The notes under the pieces were generated by a model. It saw only the letters and a program-made list of their open reading frames with translations, did no database searches and was not told where the DNA came from. 37,329 nt of DNA from Hyphomicrobiales bacterium (lineage in GTDB: Bacteria > Pseudomonadota > Alphaproteobacteria > Rhizobiales > Rhizobiaceae). The position numbers were made by a program, and so were the translations under genes. Numbering within the stretch: the first letter of the stretch is position 1; each line of letters begins with the position of its first letter. Shown here in pieces: positions 24,074-32,613 of the stretch. Location: NCBI GenBank assembly GCA_900466005.1, contig UEGQ01000024.1:1-37329 (forward strand). The letters are read 5' to 3'.

Positions 24074-26545
24074 ATGGCGGATCGCATCTATCCCGGCGCG
24101 GATGAACGTTCGCTGGAAGGCGGCTGGACCCTGCTCCTGACCGAGAGCGGGCGCTATTCGCATCCCTCTGAGATCGACGATAAGGCCGCTCGGCTCTCGG
24201 CGCCGGTTCCTGGGACCGTCGCACAGGCGCTGGCAGCCGCCGGCCTCTTCGATCCTTCGGCGCCGCAACCGCTGCACGGCAAGGACGCCTGGTATTTCCG
24301 TTCGCTCGCGGGCGAGGCATCCGGCCAGGCGATCCTGCGCTTCGAAGGTCTCGCGACGATCGCCGAGATCTTCGTGAACGGCGTACAGGCGTTCACCTCG
24401 GAGAGCATGTTCGAGGCGCACGACCTGCCGGTGGAGATCACCGGCAGTGACGAACTGGCGATCTGTTTCCGCGCCCTGCAGCCGCATCTCGACAAGCGCG
24501 GTCCCCGCGCCCGCTGGCGTCCGCAAATGATGGACCACCAGGGCCTGCGGCTCGTCCGCACCACCCTGCTCGGCCATATGCCCGGCTGGTGCCCGAGCAT
24601 CCATCCGGTCGGTCCGTGGCGGCCCATCAAGCTGATACGGCCCGCCGACATCACCCTCTCCGACCTGCGGGTCACGGCCGACCTCGACGAAGACGGCACG
24701 GGCATCCTCGAGGTCTCCTGCGCGAGCGACGAACTCGGCAGCGACGCCCGGATCGCCTGCGGCGGGCACGAGGCTCCGCTTCGCCGGGACGCCGACGGAA
24801 TCTGGCGCGGACGGCTGGACATTCCCGGCGTCGCCGCCTGGTGGCCGCGCACGCACGGCAAGCCGATCCTGCACGACGCCGAAATCGTCAGCGGTCCGCT
24901 CCGGCTATCGATCTGTCCGGTTGGCTTCCGGCGGATCACGGTGGAACACGGTGCAGACGGCCAGAACTTTGCCTTGCGGGTCAACGGCGAACCCGTCTTC
25001 TGTCGTGGCGCCGTCTGGACCAGTGCCGACATCGTCAGCCTGCCCGGCACGGCGGAGAGCTACGCGCCCTGGCTTGCCAAGGCCGCTGAGGCGAACATGA
25101 ACATGATCCGCATCGGTGGCACCATGGCCTACGAGACAGTGGATTTCTTCCGTCTCTGCGACCGGCTCGGCCTCATGATCTGGCAGGACTTCATGTTCGC
25201 CAATTACGATTACCCGGTGGGCGATCCCGCTTTCGCCGCCCATGTCGAGCGCGAGGCGAGAGAGTTTCTCGCATCGGTCCAGGGATCGCCCTCGCTTGCG
25301 GTACTCTGCGGTGGCAGCGAAATCTATCAGCAGGCCGCGATGATGGGACTGTCCGCCGGCACATGGAAAGGCCCGCTGACGGAGGAGATCCTTCCACAGG
25401 TGTCCGCCATCCTTCGCCCCGATGTCCCCTATGTCGTGAATTCCCCCTGCGGCGGCGCCATGCCGTTCTCGCCCAATGCCGGCGTAACGCACTACTACGG
25501 TGTCGGCGCCTATTGCCGGCCGCTCGAAGATGCGCGACGGGCCAATGTGCGCTTCGCCGCCGAATGCCTTGCCTTCGCCCATGTGCCGCAACAAGAAACC
25601 CTCGATCGCCACCTGCCGGTCGCGCCGGTTCACGATCCCCGCTGGAAGGCGCGCGTGCCGCGCGATCGCGGTGCATCATGGGATTTCGAGGACATCCGCG
25701 ACCACTACCTTAAGGAGCTCTACGGTCAGGACCCTGCTCGTCTTCGCCGTGAGAACCCTGCGCTCTACCTTGCGCTCTCCCGCGCGGTGACGGCGGAGAT
25801 CGTCACGGAAACCTTCGCGGAATGGCGCCATCTTGGCTCGTCCTGCAATGGCGCGCTGGTCTGGACCTTCCAGGATATTCTTCCCGGCGCCGGCTGGGGC
25901 GTGATCGATTCGACCGGAGAGCCGAAACCGGTCTGGTATGCGCTGAAGCGCGCCTTCCGTCCCGTCAATGTCGTCTTCACGGATGAAGGGACGAACGGCC
26001 TCGACGTCCACGTCCTGAACGAGGGCTCGCAACCGTTGACCGCATCGCTGTCCGTTTCCTGCCTGCGCGACGGGCGCCAGCAGGTCGTTGCCGGCGGGCG
26101 AAACCTGGCGCTGCCGGCGAGAGACGCGGTCTCGATACCCTGTACCGATCTCTTCGGCGCCTTCTTCGACACCACTTACGCCTTCCGCTTCGGCGCTCCC
26201 TCGCATGACGTCACCGTCGCACGCCTCGTAGACGAAACCTCGGGAAACCTCCTCGCGGAGGCCTTTCATTTCCCGCTCGGCCGCGCCGCCGCATGGCATG
26301 AGGCACAAATCTCGGCCGCCCTCGTCGAGGAAAATGGCGAATGGCTCCTGGAACTGCGGACCGATCGCCTCGCCCAGTCCGTCCACGTCGCGATCGAAGG
26401 TTACCGAGCCGACGACGACTGGTTCCATCTGGCGCCGGGCCACGCAAAGCGCATGCGATTGCTGCCGCGCGCGGGAACGACCCGCGACCAAAAGCCGACC
26501 GGCAACGTCACGCAGCTCGGGACGTCAGCCACGCTCCATTTCTGA
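24074..26545 (+). CDS. Glycoside hydrolase family 2-like protein (beta-mannosidase-like), cytoplasmic
   Basis: The 823-residue protein has the GH2 layout: a jelly-roll sugar-binding domain (about 1-170, with ILRFEGLATIAEIFVNG), an immunoglobulin-like domain (about 190-300), a TIM barrel (about 300-620) and further beta domains. It most resembles beta-mannosidase and exo-glucosaminidase relatives (WTFQDILPGAGWGVIDSTG, then PKPVWYALKRAF). The acid/base Glu416 is in CGGSEIYQ, where the usual Asn before this Glu is Ser; Glu497 in AAECLAF is the likely nucleophile. No signal peptide is seen, so it should stay in the cytosol. AAGGAG overlaps the upstream stop. It ends the carrier-protein operon and may act on a decorated sugar intermediate. 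Confidence 0.82.
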   Translation: MADRIYPGADERSLEGGWTLLLTESGRYSHPSEIDDKAARLSAPVPGTVAQALAAAGLFDPSAPQPLHGKDAWYFRSLAGEASGQAILRFEGLATIAEIFVNGVQAFTSESMFEAHDLPVEITGSDELAICFRALQPHLDKRGPRARWRPQMMDHQGLRLVRTTLLGHMPGWCPSIHPVGPWRPIKLIRPADITLSDLRVTADLDEDGTGILEVSCASDELGSDARIACGGHEAPLRRDADGIWRGRLDIPGVAAWWPRTHGKPILHDAEIVSGPLRLSICPVGFRRITVEHGADGQNFALRVNGEPVFCRGAVWTSADIVSLPGTAESYAPWLAKAAEANMNMIRIGGTMAYETVDFFRLCDRLGLMIWQDFMFANYDYPVGDPAFAAHVEREAREFLASVQGSPSLAVLCGGSEIYQQAAMMGLSAGTWKGPLTEEILPQVSAILRPDVPYVVNSPCGGAMPFSPNAGVTHYYGVGAYCRPLEDARRANVRFAAECLAFAHVPQQETLDRHLPVAPVHDPRWKARVPRDRGASWDFEDIRDHYLKELYGQDPARLRRENPALYLALSRAVTAEIVTETFAEWRHLGSSCNGALVWTFQDILPGAGWGVIDSTGEPKPVWYALKRAFRPVNVVFTDEGTNGLDVHVLNEGSQPLTASLSVSCLRDGRQQVVAGGRNLALPARDAVSIPCTDLFGAFFDTTYAFRFGAPSHDVTVARLVDETSGNLLAEAFHFPLGRAAAWHEAQISAALVEENGEWLLELRTDRLAQSVHVAIEGYRADDDWFHLAPGHAKRMRLLPRAGTTRDQKPTGNVTQLGTSATLHF

Positions 26546-26568
26546 CGGGGGCACGAAGAGGAAGCAGC

Positions 26569-28362
26569 TCACGCCTGCGGATCTAGTGCAGTCGCAATGG
26601 CGCTCAGTGTTTCGAAATAGGAGAGCCGGGCGGGCTCCGGCGTCAAGTTGTGATCGGCGCCTTCCAGAATGGTGAAGTCCACGTTCTTGTAGCGGCGCAA
26701 TCCCCTGGCCGAACTGCCGAACTGCTCTGCGAAATGATCGAGGCCGACGTCGTTCTCACTGTAGAGAAGCGCGACGGGCACGCCCCTGTCCGACAGCGTG
26801 TGGAATGCGCCGACCACTTCCCGTCGCATGACCCTGTTCTGGGGCAGCATGTGGACGAGCGGCATCGCATGTCGTGCCAGCCGACGCCCGAGAGCCCGCC
26901 CGATATTGGTCGCAGCGCGGGCGACGTCGATCCGGCCTTGCAGCAGCCGTTGGAAAGTCTCGGCCTGTAGCAAGCGTCCCTTGTAATCGCCGAGTGTGCG
27001 CGGAACGAAGCGTAGCGACTCGTCGATGTCCCGCGTCGGGTCCCAGTAGAAGACGAAGGGATTGACCGCGACGACACCTTCGATACGGGCATCCTGCAAG
27101 GCGCTGCGGAAGGCAAGATAGGCGCCGCTGCAGCGCCCGGTGGCGACCACCGGCAGCAGATGACGTCGCTCGACGACGTCGAGTGCGGCACTGACATCGT
27201 TGGATTGCGCCTCGTGATAGAGAACCTGATCCGGCAGTCCGGGCACGGGCGGGCTGTCAGCGACATTCGCCGCGTCGAAGCGTAGCGAGGGGATGCCCTG
27301 CGCGGCGAGGTCCCGCGCCAGACGGACGCCCGAACGCGCCCAGCCGGAGGCGCGGTCGTAGGCCGTTCCGACGAGCAGGACGGTCGCCCCCTTCCGTTTG
27401 CCGAGCGGTTCGCACAGCACTCCGTAAAGCCTTCCGCCCTCTCCGAAGTTAAGGGCCTCCTCGCGAAAATCGGGGCCGCAGAGAACGGCGGGTTCGGCGG
27501 ACGCGAGCCGCGGCGTGGCGGTCCGCACCGGCAGCGCTGCGGCTAGGTTCGAGATCCAGTCGACCACCGCCCGTCGCACCGCCTGCGGCATCACGGCCGT
27601 CGCGGGATTGGAGACGAGATCGTCATAGCCCTGATAATCGGCCTCGGCGACCAGCGCGCCCTCTGCAACCAGCTTCGCGGCGAATTCCTGATCGCCAGGC
27701 CGGTCCGGGCGCTTCACCACGAGGCACCGTGGCGCGGGTTTCGCATCCAGGGTCGCGAAGTTGAATTTCCGGATATCGGCAGCGATTTCCTCCGGCATAG
27801 CAAGACCGGCGATGACGATACCCTCGGCTGCACGATGCTCCTTGGCGATGCCGAGCCCTTCCTCGACCATCTTCGCCCAGATCTGCATCTCCCGCAGATA
27901 GGCGCGACCGGATGTCACCGGTGCCAACGCGACGAAGCCGGCCATGCCGTCGAGGCGACGGATTGCGCGGAGCGCTATGGCAGTTCCGAGCCCCTGCCCG
28001 ACGACCACGATGCGCGAACAGCCGGAGAGCGCGGCGAGCCGGTCCGCTGCGGCCACCACGGCGTCTTCCCATATCGTCAGCCCACCTGAGAAATCGCTTC
28101 TGTCGAGGGCATCACCCGTCCCCGGATAGTCGAAACGCAGGCTCGCGACCCCGCATGCGGAAAGATCTTCGGCGATGATTCGCCAGAACTTGCGCAGGCA
28201 CATCTCTTCGAGACCCCAGGGGCTGACGAACAGCACGCCGACGTCCGCGACGACCTCTCCGTCGGCCGGCACGAACAATCCGATCGTCTCGGAGAAGACG
28301 AGTGGCCTCGCCGCCGACGGGCCCCTGCGCCACACGGCGGACGGGCTCGCTTGCTGTCTCAT
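26569..28362 (-). CDS. Tandem alpha/beta-hydrolase, second domain with Cys nucleophile
   Basis: The 597-residue protein contains two alpha/beta-hydrolase domains. In the first (about 20-275) the nucleophile elbow reads GQGLG (122-126), with Gly124 where Ser is expected, so it is probably inactive. In the second (about 305-597) the elbow is GRCSG with Cys411, and Asp538 (SENDVGL) and His571 (EGADHN) complete a Cys-Asp-His triad. A Cys nucleophile suggests a thioesterase-like or acyl-transfer role. The start at 28362 follows AGGGGGG; an upstream ATG at 28434 overlaps the flippase and is rejected. It is 19 bp behind the flippase gene, and 23 bp separate it from the convergent GH2-like gene. Confidence 0.82.
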   Translation of the reverse strand: MRQQASPSAVWRRGPSAARPLVFSETIGLFVPADGEVVADVGVLFVSPWGLEEMCLRKFWRIIAEDLSACGVASLRFDYPGTGDALDRSDFSGGLTIWEDAVVAAADRLAALSGCSRIVVVGQGLGTAIALRAIRRLDGMAGFVALAPVTSGRAYLREMQIWAKMVEEGLGIAKEHRAAEGIVIAGLAMPEEIAADIRKFNFATLDAKPAPRCLVVKRPDRPGDQEFAAKLVAEGALVAEADYQGYDDLVSNPATAVMPQAVRRAVVDWISNLAAALPVRTATPRLASAEPAVLCGPDFREEALNFGEGGRLYGVLCEPLGKRKGATVLLVGTAYDRASGWARSGVRLARDLAAQGIPSLRFDAANVADSPPVPGLPDQVLYHEAQSNDVSAALDVVERRHLLPVVATGRCSGAYLAFRSALQDARIEGVVAVNPFVFYWDPTRDIDESLRFVPRTLGDYKGRLLQAETFQRLLQGRIDVARAATNIGRALGRRLARHAMPLVHMLPQNRVMRREVVGAFHTLSDRGVPVALLYSENDVGLDHFAEQFGSSARGLRRYKNVDFTILEGADHNLTPEPARLSYFETLSAIATALDPQA

Positions 28363-28381
28363 GATCGAATTCCCCCCTGCA

Positions 28382-29914
28382 TCATGACTCGCCCCGGCAG
28401 GAATCATGTCTGCCGAATGCCAGATTGACGACACGGCGCGCCGCGAGGCCGGCTGCCCCCGGAAGCCGCATTGCGATGTTTTCAGCGACGGACCGGTCTT
28501 CTAGCGCAACGGCTCGGAAGACACGCAGCGCCACGATATAGCAAAGTGCCCCGGCGACGATTGCGAGAACGAGACCGGCGAGCCCCGGAACAAGCGCCAG
28601 GAGCAGCCAGGCGGCCCCGGCGCACGCCGCTGCCGCCAGCGCGATCCGCAGCAGGTTCCAATAGAGCCCCGCAAGCGAGCGTTCGAACGTCAGCCGGCGC
28701 ATCATCAGCCCACTCATCAATGCAAACACCAGGAAGCGCACTGCCGCCGCTCCTTCCGCGCCGTAGCCGGGAACAACGAGGAAGGCTCCCCCCACCATGG
28801 CGACCGCACCGACGATGCCGATCATCAGGCGCTCGCGCACACGATCCAAAGAGAAGAGATACTGCGTGCAGATGAGACCGAGGACGTTGACCGGCGTGAC
28901 CAGCGCGAGAATGGCAAGGGCCGGGCCGGCCGGCGCAAAAGCCTCACCGAAGATGGTCGAGACGAGCCGCGGCGCGATCACCGCCAGTCCGAAGCTCAGC
29001 GGCAGCGTGATGTAGGAGAGGTTGCGGACGACGGCCTCGAAGACCGCAGCCGGAAGCGTCTTGCCGCCGTGGACCTGCAGCTTCTCGGAGTAGTAGGGCA
29101 CGAGGCTGCCGGTGAGCTGCACCGGTAGCTGCAGCGCGAGGTTCGCCAGCGACATCGCAGCGGCATAGAAGCCGACGACCGCGACGCCCGAATAGCGTTC
29201 CAGGAAGAAGAATTCGACGCGGTTCAGGAAGATCGAGTCGACGATGAACTGCACCGAGAGCAACATGGACGAGCCGAGCAGGTAGCGCGGGGAAATGCCG
29301 CAATTCCTCGCCCGCGTGCGCAGGATACCGGCTGCGTAGGTGAACTGGACCGTGAAACCGAGTGTGTAGCCGATGAGCGCACCGGGAATACCGAAGAACA
29401 CTGCGCCGACCGCGACCCCGACCAGTTGGAGAATGCCGGAGATCGCCGAGAGCCGGAAGAAGGTTCCGACCTGTTGCTCGCCGAGCAGGTAGTTCTTGGC
29501 GGACGACCCGATCGACTGAATGAAGAAGAGCGCGCCGGTAATGACCACGACGATGGGGGCGCTGGTCGCCCAGTGCTCATGTTCCGCCACCGCGAACACC
29601 GCCGCGTAAAGCGCGGTCAGGAAGAGGGTGGACCCGACGACGGGACGCAGCAGATAGGCGGCAAAGCCGCGCCGGTCTGCCGACGAGTAACCCTGGCTCT
29701 TCAACTGTGGGAGCAGCCGGAGCAGCATCACTCCAGTTCCGAGTTCGGCCACGAGCGAGGCGGTCACGGCAAGCCAGAGCGAGAAGGCGATGATGCCGTT
29801 CGCCTCCGGGCCGAGAAGACGCGCCGTGATGATGGAACAGGCAAAGCCGATGAGAAGAAGTGACAGCCCGGCGGCTGCATTCAACGCCGAATTCGCAACG
29901 ATACTTTTGGCCAT
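28382..29914 (-). CDS. Wzx-type polysaccharide flippase (MOP superfamily)
   Basis: The 510-residue protein has 12-14 hydrophobic helices and the MOP/polysaccharide-transport start (SALNAAAGLSLLLIGFACSIITARLLGPEANGIIAF taken as a pattern of helix 1, the conserved ARLLGPE and helix 2). Such proteins flip undecaprenyl-linked oligosaccharide units across the inner membrane before Wzy polymerisation. The start at 29914 is the first Met of the conserved N-terminus. It heads a two-gene operon with the Cys-hydrolase and is divergent from the glycosyltransferase at 30093. Together with the Wzz- and Wzy-like genes to the right it argues for a Wzx/Wzy-dependent surface polysaccharide. Confidence 0.88.
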   Translation of the reverse strand: MAKSIVANSALNAAAGLSLLLIGFACSIITARLLGPEANGIIAFSLWLAVTASLVAELGTGVMLLRLLPQLKSQGYSSADRRGFAAYLLRPVVGSTLFLTALYAAVFAVAEHEHWATSAPIVVVITGALFFIQSIGSSAKNYLLGEQQVGTFFRLSAISGILQLVGVAVGAVFFGIPGALIGYTLGFTVQFTYAAGILRTRARNCGISPRYLLGSSMLLSVQFIVDSIFLNRVEFFFLERYSGVAVVGFYAAAMSLANLALQLPVQLTGSLVPYYSEKLQVHGGKTLPAAVFEAVVRNLSYITLPLSFGLAVIAPRLVSTIFGEAFAPAGPALAILALVTPVNVLGLICTQYLFSLDRVRERLMIGIVGAVAMVGGAFLVVPGYGAEGAAAVRFLVFALMSGLMMRRLTFERSLAGLYWNLLRIALAAAACAGAAWLLLALVPGLAGLVLAIVAGALCYIVALRVFRAVALEDRSVAENIAMRLPGAAGLAARRVVNLAFGRHDSCRGES

Positions 29915-30092
29915 AAGGTAATTTCTATCCGCCCGGACACCGCCACGAGACTGTAATGGCTTCCCCTGCTTCTAGGCAGAAAAAGTTTAAGGAACCCTCC
30001 ATCCCGCCGGCCGCCGATCGACGGCTTTACGGAGATTTAAGCGGGATCCGATATCCCTTCCCCATGTTCCTGCCAACCAGCCACGGTGTCAT
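29915..30092. promoter_or_regulatory. Divergent promoter region, flippase operon / glycosyltransferase
   Basis: This 178-bp gap lies between two divergent polysaccharide genes and must hold both promoters. It contains an AT-rich patch around 29978-29995 and a short dyad GGGAT (30043-30047) / ATCCC (30053-30057). No promoter hexamers or named operator can be assigned with confidence. Confidence 0.35.
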
Positions 30093-31103
30093 TTGCAGAT
30101 CGTCTTTCTCGTAGCTTCGGCCCAGGACAGGATGTGCGGGGTCGCCGATTACACAGGCCGGCTCGCCACAGCGCTCCGCGACATCGGTGCCTCGGTAACC
30201 GTCGAGTACCTCGATTCCTGGTCACTGCGGCATATACTGGAAATCCGACACCGCTACGTAGGACGAGAGAAGGTCGTCTTTCATCTCCAGTATCCGTCGC
30301 TGAGCATCGGCAAATCGGTGTCGCCCGGGTTCCTGCCGCTGCTGCTGCCCAACACCTTCGTCACGCTGCACGAATTCCGGATTTTCCACATCCTGCGCAA
30401 GATGGTGTTCCTGCTGCCGAGCCTTCTCGCCAGGGCGGTCATCTTCTCGAACGACGAGGAGAGAACCCTCTTCGCGCGCTATTTCCCATGGTCGCGCAAG
30501 CGGTTGATGGTCGTTCCGATCGGCAACAACATCCCGAGACTTGCAGCGCGAAAGGCATCCGGCGGCCGGGAACGCATCGTCTACTTCGGGCAGATCTCGC
30601 GCAACAAGGGAATCGAGTTCTTCATCGAGACGGTCGAGCGGATACGCGAAGGAGGCTCGCTTGCCGAGGCCCAGATGATCGGTGCGCTCGTCGAAACCGA
30701 CACGGACTTCGTGGACTATGTACGGGACTCGGCGAAGCGCCTCGGCATCGAGCTCAGGCTGAACCTGCCGCCGGAGGCGGTTTCGCAGGCGCTGAGCGAG
30801 GCGACCATCGCCCTTCTGCCATTTCCCGATGGCATTTCGAACAAGCGCGGCTCGGCGCTCGCCTGCCTTGACCATGGTGTGTGCGTGCTTACCACTCACA
30901 CCGAGCGGACACCCGAATGGCTCGCCGAGGTCACGTACTCCGTCATCACACCCAAGGACGCGGCGAGCATGATCGGGAAGATCGTGCGTGGCGAGGCTCC
31001 CCGCGTGCGTTCACCGCTGATCCTCGATAGGGAAATGGCAGCACGCGACTGGCATGCCATCGCCCGCGAGCACCTGCGCGTTTACCAGCAGACCGTCCGT
31101 TGA
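30093..31103 (+). CDS. Glycosyltransferase, GT4 family
   Basis: The 336-residue protein is a GT-B-fold glycosyltransferase. It starts QIVFLVASAQDRMCGVADYTGRL-like, the usual first strand and glycine/acceptor loop of GT4 enzymes, has the second Rossmann start at RIVYFGQISRNKG with a nucleotide-sugar loop, and ISNKRGSALACLDHG near the C-terminal donor site. No signal peptide or membrane helix is seen, so it acts on lipid-linked precursors at the cytoplasmic face. The start is a TTG at 30093, since no in-frame ATG precedes the conserved N-terminus; the ribosome site is weak. Donor sugar and linkage cannot be told. It probably builds the repeat unit exported by the adjacent flippase. Confidence 0.85.
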   Translation: MQIVFLVASAQDRMCGVADYTGRLATALRDIGASVTVEYLDSWSLRHILEIRHRYVGREKVVFHLQYPSLSIGKSVSPGFLPLLLPNTFVTLHEFRIFHILRKMVFLLPSLLARAVIFSNDEERTLFARYFPWSRKRLMVVPIGNNIPRLAARKASGGRERIVYFGQISRNKGIEFFIETVERIREGGSLAEAQMIGALVETDTDFVDYVRDSAKRLGIELRLNLPPEAVSQALSEATIALLPFPDGISNKRGSALACLDHGVCVLTTHTERTPEWLAEVTYSVITPKDAASMIGKIVRGEAPRVRSPLILDREMAARDWHAIAREHLRVYQQTVR

Positions 31104-31127
31104 CCGGATTCCGCGCCGGTGGCGGGG

Positions 31128-32297
31128 TCACTCGGCCAGGGCGTCGCGATAAACCGCGTCGTATTGCGCGACCACCGTATCCCAGGAGTAACTGCTCGCC
31201 GCCGCGATGAGCGCGTGTCGCGTCGCCTCTGGATCGGATGTGAGGTCGGCAAAGGCTGCTTCCACGGCCTCGGAAGGCTTTGAGCCGTCGTCGAAATCCG
31301 CAAGGCGGATGACGGAGTGCTTGTCGGCGAGACTGCGGTAGGCGTCGTTCGAATTGAGAACCGGCAACAGGCCGGCGCTCATAGCCTCCACCGCGACGAG
31401 GCCGAAGCCTTCATAATCGGAGGCAGAGACGAAGATCGATGCGCCGGCGATCAATTGCCGTACAGTTTCGTTCGGCACCGCCACGTGCAGGCCGACATGC
31501 TCCACCAACCCACGGTCGGCAATCTCCCGGCGCAGATCGGCTTCCGTCAGGTCCGACGGAGAACCTACGATATCGAGGTGCCAGTCCGGATCCTTCTCGA
31601 CCAGACGGGCCGTGACCTCGAGAAGCCGCTCCAGCCGCTTGTTTACGGAGAAGCGGCCGATCGTGATCATCCGCCGCGTCGGACGAGAGGAGGCGAGACC
31701 TGCGAATTTTTCCGTGTCCACGCCGTTTTCGACCAGAACGGTGCGATCGGCCGCGATCGTATCGAAGAGATCGAGGTCCGATCGGCTGCAGCAGACGACG
31801 GCGCGATAGGCGAGACAGGAGAGCCGTGTCAGCGTGTGGAACCAGAACCGTTTGATCGCCGCATATTTCCTCGTGTGAAAGAACCCGCCATGGGTGGTGG
31901 CAATCATCGGCTTGCCGTGGAAAGGACGCGTGACGGCGAGAAAGTCGAAGAAGAAGTCCACGGCATGGACATGAACCAGATCGGCGTCCCGGATGTGCCG
32001 CAGCACCTGCGGAGCGACCGGATAACGAGTGCTGCCGGACCAGGGGACGCGCACCACCTCGACGCCGTCGATCATCTCCGATGCGGGCAGCAGCCGCTCG
32101 CGATCGGTAAAGAGGCAGTTGCAGGTGACGACGCGGACACGGTAGCCGCGCGCCAGCAGAAGACGACTGAGATTGCCGACGACGTCTTCGAGGCCGCCGC
32201 GGCCGGGCGCATATTGCCGGACGACCTGGACCACCAGTGGCGCTTGCCCATCGCGCTGCGCAGAAGCGCACATCGTTTCGTCGTTCGCCCCCATCAC
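31128..32297 (-). CDS. Glycosyltransferase, GT4 family
   Basis: The 389-residue GT-B enzyme shows VVRQYAPGRGGLEDVVGNLSR at the acceptor side, HVHAVDFFFDF, THGGFFHT, VENGVDTEKF before the second Rossmann domain, ITIGRFSVNKRLERLL, and the retaining GT4 donor motif E-x7-E seen as EGFGLVAVE. It is a complete retaining glycosyltransferase, probably using a nucleotide sugar at the cytoplasmic membrane face. It is convergent with the other GT4 gene (24-bp gap) and divergent from the Wzz-type gene. The start at 32297 is the most upstream Met, with ATG at 32294 and a later in-frame Met as alternatives. Sugar specificity is unknown. Confidence 0.88.
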   Translation of the reverse strand: MMGANDETMCASAQRDGQAPLVVQVVRQYAPGRGGLEDVVGNLSRLLLARGYRVRVVTCNCLFTDRERLLPASEMIDGVEVVRVPWSGSTRYPVAPQVLRHIRDADLVHVHAVDFFFDFLAVTRPFHGKPMIATTHGGFFHTRKYAAIKRFWFHTLTRLSCLAYRAVVCCSRSDLDLFDTIAADRTVLVENGVDTEKFAGLASSRPTRRMITIGRFSVNKRLERLLEVTARLVEKDPDWHLDIVGSPSDLTEADLRREIADRGLVEHVGLHVAVPNETVRQLIAGASIFVSASDYEGFGLVAVEAMSAGLLPVLNSNDAYRSLADKHSVIRLADFDDGSKPSEAVEAAFADLTSDPEATRHALIAAASSYSWDTVVAQYDAVYRDALAE

Positions 32298-32613
32298 CCA
32301 TCCTTCCGGCGCTGCGAAGATCGCCTTCGTGCCGATCTTCTGTTCGGGCGAATTGAAAGCGCGAAAAGCTTAAGATCGCGTATGTCCGGCATCTCGCCGC
32401 CGCCGGTGCCCGGCCCCGCCCTTCAGAAACCGTTAACCATGATCTGCGAGGATTGTCTTGACCACTGCGGTTGCCGGAAGCCCTCGCCCATAGGCCCGAT
32501 TCCCGATACCGGCCGCTCGTTGTGTCCTGCGGGATCGCAAACCCGCACCGGATTGATCATCCGGAGGCTGCGGAAACGACAATCTCTGACCGGACGCGGT
32601 CTTGGGCAGGAAA
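32298..32613. promoter_or_regulatory. 316-bp divergent intergenic region (GT4 / Wzz-type gene)
   Basis: No gene is supported here. It should hold the promoters of the GT4 gene (leftward) and the Wzz-Wzy pair (rightward). A 21-bp dyad, CGCGA (32360-32364) / TCGCG (32376-32380) around AAAGCTTAAGA, and a TTGACC (32458-32463) are visible, but neither can be tied to a known factor. Confidence 0.35.

Noticed and set aside
26569..28434. Longer version of the tandem hydrolase starting at 28434
   Set aside because: It would overlap the flippase 3' end by about 50 bp and has no good ribosome site; 28362 follows AGGGGGG.
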